NCBI RefSeq assembly: GCF_028554725.1
Contig: NC_071667.1
Location: 29,841,501 to 29,905,500, forward strand
DNA: 64,000 nucleotides
Reading direction: 5' to 3'
From: Zeugodacus cucurbitae
Taxonomy: Eukaryota; Arthropoda; Insecta; Diptera; Tephritidae
The notes under the pieces were generated by a model that had not been told where the DNA came from, made no database searches, and saw only the letters and a list, made by a program, of their open reading frames with translations. Numbering within the stretch: the stretch's first letter is position 1; every line of letters starts with the position of its first letter. Both the position numbers and the translations under genes were made by a program. This document shows positions 1 through 12,710 of this stretch, piece by piece.

Positions 1-84
1 CACTGGCGTGCTCAACAACTCAAACGACTTTACGATGCGCTGAGATGTGATTTGCATATTTGCACGTGATATATGTATTATATA

Positions 85-2205
85 CAGTATAAACTCGGTA
101 ACCGCAACCCTCGATACACGCAACTCCTCGATTCATGCAACACTATAAAACATAGCATTGTAACCTTTATAAGTGCAACTACTCAAAAATATTGACCTCA
201 ATAACTGCAACTTTACATCTAAATATATTTTGCATCAGTTCTTTTTTGTCGGTTTCTTCTTATGGCATTTTTTTGTTATGTATTCACAAACTGATCGTTA
301 TTTTACCGTTGCTCTGTCGACTTTGCTGTTTTTTGTGTGCGTTAAGAGCAATTGTCAACAAATGACTTTCATTATCAGTTTATTTTGCAACACGCCAGTA
401 GTGTTTTATGTGTAAAAGTCATGGTGGTCACAAAAAAATTAATAAAACTAACATTTAAAGAAAAAACTGAAATTTTGGATAAACTAGAAAGTGGTGTATC
501 GACAAAGCTCTTTGCATTGATTATAAAGTTCACAAGTCGACAATAACAAGAATAAAGAAGAAAAAAGCTTGTATACTTAAATATGCCAGAAATATGGAAG
601 CTGGGCCAGGAAAACGTCAAACCTTAAAATCTTGTGAATACCCAAGAATGGAAAAGGCTCTCTACAAGTGGTTTTTGAAACAAAGGAGTGAAAATGTGCC
701 TATATCCGTCGGTATCGTCAAAGCAAAAGCTCGCAAGCTCCATGAGAAAATAAGAGAAAAGACAGGATGTTTTCATGCAAGTAATGGTTGGGTATCTAAT
801 TTCAAAAAGCGATATGGCCTCCGCCACTTGAAAATTTGTGGAGAGAAGCTTTCCAATAAGACAGCGTCCGTCGGCCCATTTGTAATACGTTTTAGAAATA
901 AAATCAAGGAGCTTGATCTTTCTGCAGAACAAATTTACAATGCCGACGAGTCCGGATTGTTTTTCAGGCAGATACCAGATAAAACGTTGGTGAGCTTCAA
1001 GGAATCATCTGCTCCTGGTCGGAAAGTTAGTAAGGAAAGAATAACATTTCTCGCATGCACAAATGCTTCGGGTACGCACAAAGTTAAGCTTTTTGTCATT
1101 GGAAAAGCAAAAAACCCTAGAGCATTCAAAAATTTTCAAAAAATGCCCGTTGTCTACAAGGCTAACAAGAACTCGTGGATGACTTTGTTTTTCGAAGACT
1201 GGTTTCATCATACGTTTGTTCCTGAGGTGAGAAATACGAAATGTATTGAATTTTTGTTTAAAATTTATTTGTATTTTTTTGGATTGTTATAGGTATGCGA
1301 ATTTCTAGAATCCAAGGGACTTCCCAAAAAAGCCCTATTGGTCTTGGATAACGCCCCGTGTCATCCTAAAGACAATGAGATGAAAAGTGATGATGGAATG
1401 ATAACCGTTATGTGTCTTCCTAACTGTACCGCGATCCTCCAACGAATGGACCAAAACGTTATTAACTTAACAAAAGTCTATTACAAAAAAAGTCTTTTGG
1501 AGCATTTAATAGGGAATAAAACCACTCATCTGGAGGAAAAAATAAAGGAATTCAACTTAAGACATGCTATCTGTCTTCTTGCAAATTCATGGGGAAAAGT
1601 GTCAGCAAGCTCCATTCGCAAGTGCTGGAATATTTTAATGAAACCAGATTGAGTGGAGTGAAGAGGACGATATTCCTCTCAGCATTCTAAAAAGAGAAAT
1701 TAAAAATGAACGCGCAATCCTTGTATCAATGCTCCAAGAACTTGCACCAAATGATTCGTTCACAAATGAAGAGCTAAATGAATGGATGCACGAAAGTGTT
1801 GCTTATCAAGAAGTGGATAAAGAAGCCGTAGAAATTGAAAATTCTGATGACAGCGAAGCGGATGTTATTCCACCTCCTAAAATAAAAGGATCAGTTGCTA
1901 TGCAATCTTTTAACACATGCATTCAGTGGGCTGAGGAAAACGATATTCCAATAAAAGACATTATATTTCTGAAAGAGCTTCGTGAAAGAGCTATAATAAA
2001 AACACTTAATAAGAAGAAAGTGCAGACAACAATACCCGATATGTTTAAAAAATAAAATTTTTAATAAAAAAATAAGCTTTCTATATCATAAAACGATTTT
2101 CATTTGTCATATTTCTTGTTATATATTTTTCCTCGTTGGGTGCAACAAACTCAATAAGTGCAACTACCTAGATTTCTATTAGTTGCGATTACCGAGTTCG
2201 TACTG
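85..2205 (+). mobile_element. Tigger/pogo-like DNA transposon, complete ends, mutated transposase
   Basis: The left end CAGTATAAACTCGGTAACC and the inverted right end (CAGTACGAACTCGGTAATC) match at 17 of 19 bases, flanked by TA on both sides (83-84 and 2206-2207). The interior carries a CENP-B/Tigger-type transposase with two helix-turn-helix regions and a DDE domain. The element is 2121 bp. Reading-frame breaks show this copy is inactive or nearly so. Confidence 0.87.
421..2055 (+). pseudogene. Tigger-like transposase (CENP-B HTH plus DDE_1), broken
   Basis: It starts at ATG 421 with a psq-like helix-turn-helix (FKEKTEILDKLESGVS) and frameshifts near 515. It continues from about 515 through a CENP-B HTH (ALYKWFLKQRSENVPIS) and DDE residues Asp at 945 (ADESG), Asp at 1347 (LDNAPCH) and Asp at 1449 (RMDQ), the last two 33 residues apart. 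A 66-bp gap at 1227-1292 begins GTGAGA and ends TATAG and restores the frame if removed, so it looks like a real intron. A second frame break near 1650 precedes the C-terminal part at 1654-2055, which ends in TTIPDMFKK as Tigger proteins do. Confidence 0.82.
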
Positions 2206-2819
2206 TATATATATATATATAACTCTCCTATATATATGTACACATATGTAAATATACTAGTGCATTCGTAAGCAAATTAAATGCTTAAGTAAGTTGCGAA
2301 AATTAGTACAATGATTGAGTAGTTTACAGAGGCGGTAAAAGTTAGAAATCGATTCGCTTCGAATAACTGCTTTCAGTGCATAAGTAACGGTATTCCGTCC
2401 GTTGTCACACTGTTAAATGAAAAATAAACAATTTTGTAAAAAACTGCAACAAAAATTACAAAAAGTTGCAATCGGTAATGAGGCTTGCAAATCGTGGAAA
2501 ACACACCACTGAATCGCCATATAACCGTTATTGGCCACAATAGCACACAGACAATAAAATCGGAAAAATTGTCTAAAATATGATTTCTAATTTCGGCCAT
2601 TGCCAATCGATTGAGGCAATTGAGTGAAATATCAGCACATTTATAATTGCAATATGGCGCCAACAATAACAACAACCGGCTTACAATATACCGTAATTTT
2701 TCGTTATACCCCGTTATTATTTGTCTTGTGTGTATACAACGTGCATTTGTTGATTTTTCAAAATATTTATAGCAGATTTTTGCACATTTTTCATTAGATT
2801 TGCTTTGCACTTTTTCACC
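2206..2819. other. AT-rich segment, nothing assigned
   Basis: It starts with a short TA microsatellite beside the Tigger end. A 223-codon minus-strand reading frame (2373-3044) crosses it but has no recognisable domain and is biased by base composition. Confidence 0.4.
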
Positions 2820-3160
2820 GCACCGTCTGTAGTGTGAACGCACTAATCGCGCACTCAACGAACAGGTGTCTTGTCTCGACGAAATACCAACTAGAAATCG
2901 CCGAGCAATCGGACGAAGGCAGACTCCAGCGTTCACCGGTTCCGTGTGCGAAACGAACTGAAGTGCCATCGGTCGCAAAAATGCTCGCAAAGGTGCCGCT
3001 GCCGTTGCCGAGCACGCAAGATTCGTTAGTTTCTTGCCTGCCATTTGGCCTGCGAAACTTTTGTTTGCTGCTTATTCGCCTCAATTTGCACCTTGTCTAT
3101 CAGCCTGGCTGGCTGTTGTTTTCATCTAACGGTCGACACAGTTGTTGAGACAACGGTATA
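2820..3160. promoter_or_regulatory. GC-richer island, possible promoter or 5' UTR
   Basis: CpG-containing, less AT-rich than its surroundings and free of recognised repeats. In fly DNA such stretches often mark promoters or noncoding first exons. No core promoter motif or splice site could be fixed, and direction is unknown. Confidence 0.3.
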
Positions 3161-6100
3161 GCCGTCGCTGGGAAACTTTGCATTCCATCCCAAATCAAAA
3201 TGTTCAACAAATAAAAGGCATTTTGCGAATAATTTGAATTTAATGCAAATGCCACAATGCGTTTCGTAGAAAATGGAGATAAGGAGGAGTAGTAAAAGCA
3301 GCCATGGCCATATTGTACATTCTATTGTTTTCGTCATAAGCCAAAAAAGTGCTATTTAATTTCAAGCATACATACATACATACAATGCATGTGATTTACA
3401 GTTATGTTCAGTGATAACATCGCAAAGACAACTTTTGGTAAAGGTAAGATTTCATCTTGTTACAATGGGAAATATGAAATATGCCAATATTTACATGCGT
3501 AGTTGGTTCTTCCGGTCTCGCTTAACCCTACATGGGTGCAGCTGAGTTTATCGTCTATCTTAAAAGTGACTGAACATATTTAATTTAAACGGTTTAAAAA
3601 CTTACGGAGTTTTCGCTGTCCTAATTTAATTTGGGAGACGGACGAGAGTTCTTGAACCATTAAATATACAACTATTTATTGAATCTCACAACGAAATTGA
3701 TTAATACTTAAATAACACTAATTGAAAATGGCTACTTGACAAAAGCTCTGATTTAATTCCATGTTCGGCTAATTGAGGGTTAATGATCTGCGTAGGCAGC
3801 TAGTGAAAGTTTTCACCTTAGGACTGAAGTAAATATCTCTGTAGGCAAAATCAGTATCCTATGCAGAAAGGGAATATGTGGCTAGTAGGCGAATTTGAAT
3901 CACAGTAGGCAGCCTAAAGCGCGCAGAATAAAAACAAAACTCGTAGAAGAGTGCTCTAAACAGAATACTTCAAAATTTCATATAATTTTTTATATATTCT
4001 CGGTTTTTGTGTAATTCGCTTGATTTTGTTTCCTTCCAACCCTGCAAGTTACTAGGAAGATTGATGCCTAGTTGTTATTATTACATCTACTTATGCCTCA
4101 ACACTCAATTTAACCCTTCAAGCAGCAAAAATATGCTTAAGAATATTAATTAGCTTTGCCATGTTGATTTTATGCATTGAAGTGGAATTCTCATTAATTT
4201 GCTTACGTTAGGCTAATTTGCAAACATTTGATGAGGCTAACTCTTTAATTAAGGCTTAGCCAGCATCTTGAAACGGCGTAGAAAAGGATTCCCAACAGAA
4301 TGAGCTAAATTAAATTAGCGGATAATTATAAAAATACACAACAAAATTAAATTAAATGTTTCCAAACTCAAAATTAATGGATTTAAGAAGTAATATAAAA
4401 AAACTTTAATACAGATTAAGTACAGATTAAGTAAAGAAGTAAAAAAGAATTTAACAAACATTGACGGAGTTCCATGTACAAGGTAGTTTGAAATTGAAGT
4501 CCTATCCTTCCAAGAAGAGAATGGGGCCTCTCGCCAAAGATTGTGCTCTGGCTTTACGAAACCTGTACAAATTCGTGAATTACTCAAAGCGCTTTGTCGT
4601 CACTTGAGCATCTTGGTCATCCCTTTTGAGGAGTTTGCGAAACCACAAATGACTGACTTTAGCTGTCCAAGTGGGATCTCCTGTGACACAGGAAATAAGC
4701 CCCTTTAACCTAAGCTATCCTTCCAAAATAAATTCAATCGGTTATTTCGTTGTCGGCACAAATATGGATTCCCCAAACCACGCTAACTTCCAGTTGATAC
4801 GGCATATGAATGTCGATTCAGTAAAGGTGTTTTCTTGAACATACTGTGATTTAGTACTCGTATAAGAACTTACAAAATAGATAAATAATATTAAAGTTGT
4901 ATACCACAATGTATAAAAAATATTGACAACGGTGTTCGAAATGGTGGACCCAGTAATACCTACCCTCAAAAGGTTGGATCTAGCGGATTGAAGTTCTGCA
5001 CTCAAGCTTTCAATACTTTCCTAGTAATATAAAACATATCCTGATGTTTGCCGTTGTATGATTTCGAATCAATGAGCAACGTAGTACACATTTGTAACGT
5101 GGCTTAGATGATTTTGGCATGCAATAAATATGTATGTACACGCCTCGTCTTAACTAAATATAGCCAATATGCATGGCGTTTAGTGTGCTCCGTCATTCAT
5201 TCACCAACAGCGCTGAACAAATATTTGCCAAATAGCTTTCATAATAAACTCGAAGCATTAAAATGCTCATACATAAAATGCGGTGTTCCAATTACGAACC
5301 AACCGCTGGTTAATTGCCACCGCACACCACCGAGCACGCTCTCTGATGGACAATTTAATCATATCGCAGCAGAGATACACACGGATTACACACATATTTA
5401 CGACGGGCGAGTCCCGCCACCTGCGCCGCTTGGACTGGGTGTCGTCCGCTCCACGCGTGCTCGCGTCCCATAACCAACGCGGACTTTTTGATAATTAATT
5501 TAATCGTAGCAGATGGTGTTTTATTAGGTTTTCCCTGCTTACACATAAATACGTCCGCTATTGGGTCAATAATGGACGCAAATGTGTGGGAACAAAACAA
5601 AATTCCGACAGAAATCTACTTTGGATCACTTGAAAATCGCAAAATTCTCTTGGCTAAAAGTATTCACATTTTTGTTTCGGTTTTATTTGCACCAGCAGCG
5701 AACTGTAAAAGGTTGTGGCAAAACATCACCGTTAACACAGCTGTAGCTCTCCGATCTGCCTCCTCCGACTCCCCTCCTTATTCGCTTTTACGTATGTACA
5801 TATGTAGTTTATGTTAGGCGGTAGACTTATGGTGTTCGAGTGGTGTTAAGGGCAATTGCAATTATTTCAATTATATATTTGCAGCAAATTAATAACGGTG
5901 TTCGGTTTTATCATTACCCATTGATTTCTTTATATAACCATTTGTTACTTTGTTGATAAATGTAAACACAATGAGACCACAAACCTCGGAGTGTCGAACA
6001 AATTACGCTATGTCGCTGTTGTTGTAATTGTTGTTGTTTATGTTGGCACATAAAACATTTCACGCCTTTCCCACCCATTTCTCATCTACAGCGCTGTACG

Positions 6101-6714
6101 CCATGGAGGCTCATTAAATTCATAAAATTTTATCGCCGACGTAATGATACATTTGTATTGATGTGCTCGTACATACAATAAAATACAATAACAACAACAA
6201 ATACACATATTTACATATGTATACGAGAAAAGTGTTCTAGAATACTTCAATATGTGCGCATATGTTTATCGGCGCTTGCTTCGATTCTGAACCGTCTACC
6301 TTAGTGCAGATATAAAATGTCTTTAATTTTCAAATATTTCTATTGTCCAATTGGATTTGCTTGTTTTGAGTGTTTGGAAAATTTCGCGTTTTACGATCAA
6401 TAAAAACGCAAAACGCAGTGTTTTCTACGTGGCATCGGTGTTTCTTGTGTTTATTATTCTTTGAGCTTTTTCGGAGAATTGTTTCATATTCCTCTAAAAA
6501 ATATTTGTTTTATGTGATAAGTGTGCAGCACTTTCGAATCAGTGTATGCCGCTAAACAATACAACAGAATGTAAAACATAATACCATTTAATGTCTTATT
6601 CAAAATTTATTTCTCTAAGAGTGAATATTTACACTTTAGAAACAAGCATAGAATAGGGTTATTCATCCATTAGGTATATCCACAGAAAGAGGAGAGGAAT
6701 AGTTTATGTATTAA
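3161..6714. other. Intergenic AT-rich DNA
   Basis: No gene was recognised. About 4590-4715 resembles the 3' tail of a fly LINE (a CTTTAACCTAAGC-like end) but is too decayed to classify. 5300-5480 is somewhat GC-richer with short overlapping reading frames that look like chance. Confidence 0.35.
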
Positions 6715-7237
6715 TCTATACCTACTATTATTATAAAGGGTAATGAATAAACTCACAAACTACTGTGCCGATTACAAAAATTCTTTCACCATTGGAAAGC
6801 TACATTCACCCCGAGTAACATAGACTATATTTATTGCTAGAATCTCAACTCTCTTCAAATAGTTCCTAGGTGAGGGTATCAAAAAGACTTCGTGATGGAG
6901 AATCTTAATTTGAAACTGAATATCGTCTTGCAAGTCATTCTCTTCGCATCGCAATCGCATGGCAGGGAGTCGAGAAACGAGCATTAGCAGCTGAACCTCC
7001 CAAGTACGCACTTGAGAGTCGAGTACGGAACGTGTGCAGTGGCTTGAAGTACAAAATATTAGAAATATACAAGCTAGCATTAGGGCGTCGAACTCCGAGC
7101 GTTCCCAACGCCTTCATAATCAGAGGGGAAGATAACGGAAACCAAAGACTAGAGGTCGTAATCAAGTTTTAGCTCATTGCAAATAAAATATAATTTCAAG
7201 AACGAATTTTCCCTTGCGAAGCCGGAGCAGTCTGCTA
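6715..7237 (+). mobile_element. Helitron-like non-autonomous element, copy 1
   Basis: It begins TCTATACC and ends GCGAAGCCGGAGCAGTCTGCTAG, with A before and T after, fitting Helitron insertion between A and T with a TC start and CTAG end. A second copy lies at 61503-62067 with the same order of internal blocks. The short reading frames inside (for example minus-strand 6772-7165) recur in both copies as part of the repeat and are not genes. Confidence 0.65.
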
Positions 7238-7940
7238 GTATTCTATAAACTATTACAAATATCACAGCAAAATTTAATGAAAAGCTTGGGATTTCACTGC
7301 GAACTGAAAGTGAATAAATCAGTCTGTCTCCAATGTTTCTTCTAAACTACTAAAAGCTTCGCTACTGAAATGAGACAACTATTATTCATTGTTCAACTCT
7401 GATACTTTATATACTGTGGGAAAAAATGGTTTGGCCCAACTCCCAGCCGTGTGTAATTTATGATTTCGAAAAAAAAACAACTGCAAGCCACTGAAGGAAA
7501 AATTGTGACGTCACAATGAAGAATGCAATTAATAAAACCATAGCAATTCGCTTGCAAGTCATTATCTTCTTCAGGAAACTGACTCTCAATAAGTAGAAAA
7601 GTGCAATTTTATTACTATATATATGTATAATATATTATTATTATATATAACTTTAGGCTATGTGCACCCACGATCAATCCACAACCAAATGGTAAACATA
7701 TAAAAAACATAAAAAATAATTAAGTAAAAGTTATCTAACTAAAAATTGCAAAAAATAATTTTTCCCCTTTTTTGGAATCTTATTCAGGGGTTACATGGAT
7801 TTCTTAGCTTCAAAACGTCTATTTATTGTCTTAATACGACACATCTCTGAAGAAGTTGCGTGTTCAAGGGTAGCTTTATTATCACTCAAAACTTCAAAAA
7901 TGTCAAGATCAATCGATTCGTCCAAGTTCTAGTTTAAATC
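7238..7940. other. AT-rich segment, nothing assigned
   Basis: Short poly-A and AT runs; no domain or repeat recognised. Confidence 0.35.
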
Positions 7941-8206
7941 AGACAGACGGCGTTAATCCGGATTAATCGGGATTAATTTAAGAGTTATCTCACTTAACTC
8001 CCTTGCTAACTGGCATTTTCTTGGCAACATTGTTAAAAATTACCGCTTTCGTTCTATTGTAAATGAAAACAAGCAGGACGGACAGCTGTTTTTCAATTAA
8101 ATGTTTAAGAGAGTTTCAAACTCGCTTTGCTGCCGTCTGTCACCTACAAATTTGGAGCTCATCTGATTAAGTGCAGAGTTAATGGGGATTAACGCTGCCG
8201 TCTGTT
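7941..8206. repeat. Small inverted-repeat element (MITE-like)
   Basis: The left end ACAGACGGCGTTAATCC (from 7943) is matched by the inverted right end (8206 backward) AACAGACGGCAGCGTTAATCC, with a 2-nt insertion. Further ATTAATC inversions lie just inside. No coding content. The superfamily is not assignable because the target duplication is unclear. Confidence 0.45.
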
Positions 8207-9479
8207 AAGGCTATTAACTAAACTATGCTGTTAACGCGGACACACCTCAGTAATCACTCATAAAGTAGAATAAGTCGGAAATCAATATTTTATTTTTTGT
8301 ATTAAAAAATAATTGAAATAAGTATAAAAGATTAGATAAAATAAATCTATTTGTAATAAAATATTGATTTAAATGACGGAAATTTTAGTATAATTAATTT
8401 TTATACAAAATTTACTAAACATATTCAGAAATATGCATTTCTATCCACTAATTTTATACCAAAGTTTATGTTCTAAGTTCTTCAGTGTTAACCAACATTA
8501 AGCCATTTTTACTGTTATTCCCTTTACACCATTTTTTTTATATTTATTAAATGTTAAACATTTATTAAATTAAAATATGCTTTATGAAATTTGAATAGCA
8601 CTCACGTATTATTCCACTGAAATAAAACAATCGCCATACATTTACTCTTTTTTCACGAAGCGTAATTCATTAAAATATGCACTTAACAATTTTGACGAAC
8701 CGTTTGCAACAACAACAACAACTATGTACGTATATGCACTCGATTGAAATGAGTTTTATCCGTTACAGTACAACTTGTTGCATCGATTTCACATTTAATA
8801 AATGGTTGTTTTCGCTGTGCGGAATTGTGTCATCACTTTGCCATATTAACTGTGCCTCATTGGCAGCTCAAGCACCCAGCTGTGCGGCGTGGGCAGATGG
8901 GACTTGCACAGAAGTTTTCATCCAAAAAACCACTTGAAATTAATTTTTCTTGTTTTGTTTGCTTTTACATATGCCAACACTCCAGCAAATACATATGTAT
9001 ATGTACATATGTGTGTGTGTGTGTGAATTGGATTATGTGCCCGTCTGCTATTTAATGAATTTATCTGATTTTTTATCGCGTCCCCACTGATAATGTCACT
9101 AATTGAACAAATTTATCAATTATTCTGCATTCAGAGCTCATTAAAGTCGTGGCGGTGTCAGCCGTTTCCATAATGACACCATCTGGCTATGCAACTATAT
9201 TTGTACGCATGTATGTATGTTCGATATTAATGAATGGCGGAGTTGATAGCCGATGGTTACTCAATGGCAATGCAGTCCTAAAGAACTATTCTAAATGACT
9301 GCACAAAAATACTTGCGAATAGTGCGAAGGAGAACACGAAGGCAAATACAAAAATGTTTTTGACGAATAATGCCCCACAGTCTTGGCTTTGTTTCGAATA
9401 AACCGTTAATCCACGAATCACACACACAAACACACGCGCAATTACTTAAACCGACACAGCTGCGCGCACAGCTTACACC
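8207..9479. other. AT-rich intergenic DNA with TG microsatellite
   Basis: A short (TG)n run sits near 9010-9025. No coding signal supported. Confidence 0.35.
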
Positions 9480-9990
9480 GCGCATCGGTGCCTTTTTGAA
9501 AAGAGTCAGCCGCACTCTCGCTCTCACTGTCAGCGTCGTCAACAACAAGTCAAAAGCACGAAGACGCAGCGGAAGAGCGTTGAAAAACACCAAAAGTGAA
9601 GGCCACTGTACGCCAGGACGTCTCGCACGCGACTGATTCCGGCTGACTGCCATCGACGGGTTGCGCGCCGGCCCCAACAAGCCCGAAGGGCAACGCCACG
9701 CCATTGCCAATGCGAACGTCAACGCTAATGGCAGTGTCGATGTCGGCGTCAGCGTCAGCGTCACCGTCTTCCCAACACAGGCGAACAGCACGCGATGTAT
9801 GTGTGCGCGCGCGTCTGCCTAATTTATTTGCGTTCACGAGGAGTCTACTATATCGCTCGCTTTATTTTCATTCACTTTTTATGTGCTGCACCTTTTGTGC
9901 GCCTTCATTTAGCCGCCATTAGTTACAAGCCAAGGCGCACAAATCGCTGTCGCTTTTTTCTGCTTCTGCTGCTGCCGCTGTCAGTGCTTG
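9480..9990. promoter_or_regulatory. GC-rich island, possible promoter or 5' UTR
   Basis: Clearly GC-richer than the surroundings, with CTCTCGCTCTCACTGTC (GAGA-factor-like) near 9516 and a GTCAGC hexamer repeat near 9745-9765. Overlapping reading frames occur on both strands (for example 9291-9791 minus) without domains. A noncoding first exon or promoter is plausible; direction is unknown. Confidence 0.35.
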
Positions 9991-11894
9991 CTGTTTCGGT
10001 TTCGTATTTAATGTGTTGTTGTTTTTTTTTGCCGCAAGTAGTACTGTTACTAACACTGATGAATGGGCGCAGTGGCTCTTTGCCTTGTGTTTCGCATAAC
10101 TCATAGAGCAAGCATTCGCAGTGAATTAGAGAAACAATAAAAACGGTTAAAATGACGCGAAATTTTCGGGATATAAAAAGAAAATCGATGAGTTCGTAGG
10201 CGGTTGGATACATGATCACAAATACACATACAAATATAACTTAAAAATATAAAAAGAAACTTCTTAAATATATAGTGTTTCCCACGTAAGGCACAACAAT
10301 AAAAACAAAATCACAGCAGCTGATCTACAAATCCCCAACTCTAACTAAAAACCATTCAGCTCATGTTGCATGCCACAGTACCATAATTTAAATTCTCTCA
10401 ACAACTTAAAGCCCCTTCCAGCTGCTGAGTACAAAAACAATAAAGCTTTAGCACAGCGCATCGCATCGCTTTCGTACCAACTAATCATCGCACAATTATC
10501 ACATACCAATGCACTTACTTCCGTCGCGCGTTACGTTACGCTAATGAATGTTTGGTCCAAAAATTCCTTCGGGAAACATTTAGCTCGTTAGGTGACACCA
10601 TGCTTTATACACACACGCACATATACATACAATTGAAAGCCGTTAGTAGTACTCGGCCACGACACAATGTCATTGTTACTACCAATTTATGCCGAGTAAA
10701 AGCGTCACTTTCACTTCACAATGAATTCTCCCCACGGCAATCGTCCATCAACATTGAGCAGGAAGCGCTTACATATCTACACACATTTTTGCTCTGCTCT
10801 CATCTGCTGATTTGCCAATTTCAATACAATTCAACTGCTTGCGGACATGGCTTTTGTTCTGTCATTTCGTTCACGCTTCGCATGTCGTATGAGTAACATT
10901 TTGATTCAGAAGAAGAAACCAACTCACTTTTTCATTAATCCTGCTACTGTTCATTGAATGCTATGCTTCGTCGCTTCATATATACCTGGCTTTCACACAT
11001 TTCTATAGCAGTTTCCGTGTGATTGCGTTTGAACGTAATGAAATACGCTTTTTTACTCGTATCTCCAGGCCCGCATACTCGTCTTTATCTATCAGAGGTG
11101 AATTGTATTTGTGCATACACACCTATATGTAGATACATATACAATGAACAATGTACATTCATATTTGTAGTTAAATCATTTTCATACTTGCTTTATAATC
11201 CAGCAGCTTAAAGGCAAAATTCTTAAAGACATATTTACTTTGTCGGCAGGAATTTACCTCTCCCTCCAAAAAAATATGCACACTATGATGAATTAGTTAA
11301 TTTATATGAACAGGTTTGCTTTTTAAATTGTTGCATGATATTGAACTGACCTATTTAATATTCAGAGTTACATATTTAGCAAAGATGTGTCACTTATTGG
11401 CGGAGGCTTTCGTTTTATAATCAAATCGCTGGGTGTATTTTACAACGGACTAGCCATACACATGTGTGCATTTCATTTAGCAAAGTGATTTTTGGTGTGT
11501 TGTCTCATTAAATTTGAACCCAAAGCAAATTCCATGTATCTAATCTTTGTCTAAATGGTTTTCTTTTTAACCAATTCAAATTTTGAATTTAATTTTCCAC
11601 AGACTTTTTATTGGTCACATTCCATGTGATCGTTTTCCGGAGTAGATATTTGGCTTTCGGAAACAGCGCATTTAAGAGGTTAAATAATGCCGTTTCCTGC
11701 TTCAAAAACGTCCCACAACACTTACTGAAATTTGTTAACGATATGAGTATTGGTGATTTTCAGATACTCTATTGGCGATTTCCTAGCACATTTCATCACT
11801 TTTCCGGTGCTTATAAATTGTGTCCTTGCTTGAACAACACTTTGTAGTAGCGTTCCTGAACAATCGTTTGATTCGGCTGTCATTGAACCAAGCC
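9991..11894. other. Intergenic DNA, nothing assigned
   Basis: Only short reading frames without recognisable domains. Confidence 0.35.
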
Positions 11895-12370
11895 CGGGTC
11901 AGGAGGAATATTTCTGCGACGTCTGCGCTAAAAGGCTCCATCCAAATTCCACCTCGGTTAGGTGCAAAACATGCAATGGATGGAGTCAACTTAAAACCTG
12001 TTCCTACCTTCAACTCACTCCAATTCCTATGCTAGAACTCGTTAATCCTGGTTCCTCACACTGTCAGTTTCGAGCGTTAGGACATAATAAGTCACATCAG
12101 TCAATTACAATTGTTGCGCATTCCTCCTCTTCTGTTTAACTTCTACATCCCCGGGGATCTCAGTCTCTTATAGTGATGATTGTACGATATTGACGTCGGG
12201 CTATGGAATCGATGACATATGTTCTCTCGCTTCTTTACTACTGGAAGCCTAACAATCTCACCTACTAAATCTATAGCGACCATATATACTAACTGGACGA
12301 AAGATTAGGTATAGTCTAGAGCTAAATACTTCTGTCGATGGCTTTAACATTCCTACTGTGAACAACCACA
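11895..12370 (+). pseudogene. Jockey-type LINE relic (zinc finger and RT fragments)
   Basis: From 11898 a frame reads EEYFCDVCAKRLHP then VRCKTCNGWSQL, a Cys-rich finger like those of fly non-LTR elements. From about 12122 it reads LPPLLFNFYIPGDL, followed across frame breaks by a degraded DDCTILTSG (the YxDD block) and IDDICS, and near 12290 by TWTKE then RLELNTSVDGFNIPTVNN. The order matches a jockey-clade polyprotein with internal deletions and frameshifts. Confidence 0.6.
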
Positions 12371-12550
12371 ACATTTTAACCTTCACAACAACAATAGCAA
12401 CTTTAATATACCATTTTTGTAGTCGATTTGAAGCTTTTCTAACCTCTTTGTTATTGACGCTATAATATACATAATATAGCAACCATGTTTCATATTCACT
12501 ACTCAGTTCCCAGAAGGTGAAGGTAATGCGCTTAGAAAATATAGTCGCTG

Positions 12551-12710
12551 AATAATTATACAGTCGACACTCGTTAATTCGAAACTCGAGGGACTCTTGA
12601 AATATTACGAATTATCGAGTGTTTGAAATATCAAATGGTTCGAAATTTGTGAGAGAAAATAAATAAAACTTCGAATTATTAAGTGTTGGTTAATTTTTAT
12701 TTATTAATAT
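12551..12710. repeat. Possible Tigger/pogo-type terminal remnant
   Basis: CAGTCGACACTCGTTAATTC followed by CGAGGGA resembles terminal repeats of Tigger-like elements (CAGT start, repeated TTCGAA and TCGAG words). Only one end was seen; a Helentron-like copy follows directly. Confidence 0.3.

Noticed and set aside
2373..3044. 223-codon minus-strand reading frame
   Set aside because: No recognisable domain, composition-driven, and it runs from a GC island into AT-rich DNA; nothing supports a protein.
9291..9791. 166-codon minus-strand frame in the GC island
   Set aside because: Other overlapping frames are equally open, it has no motif, and it includes simple hexamer repeats.
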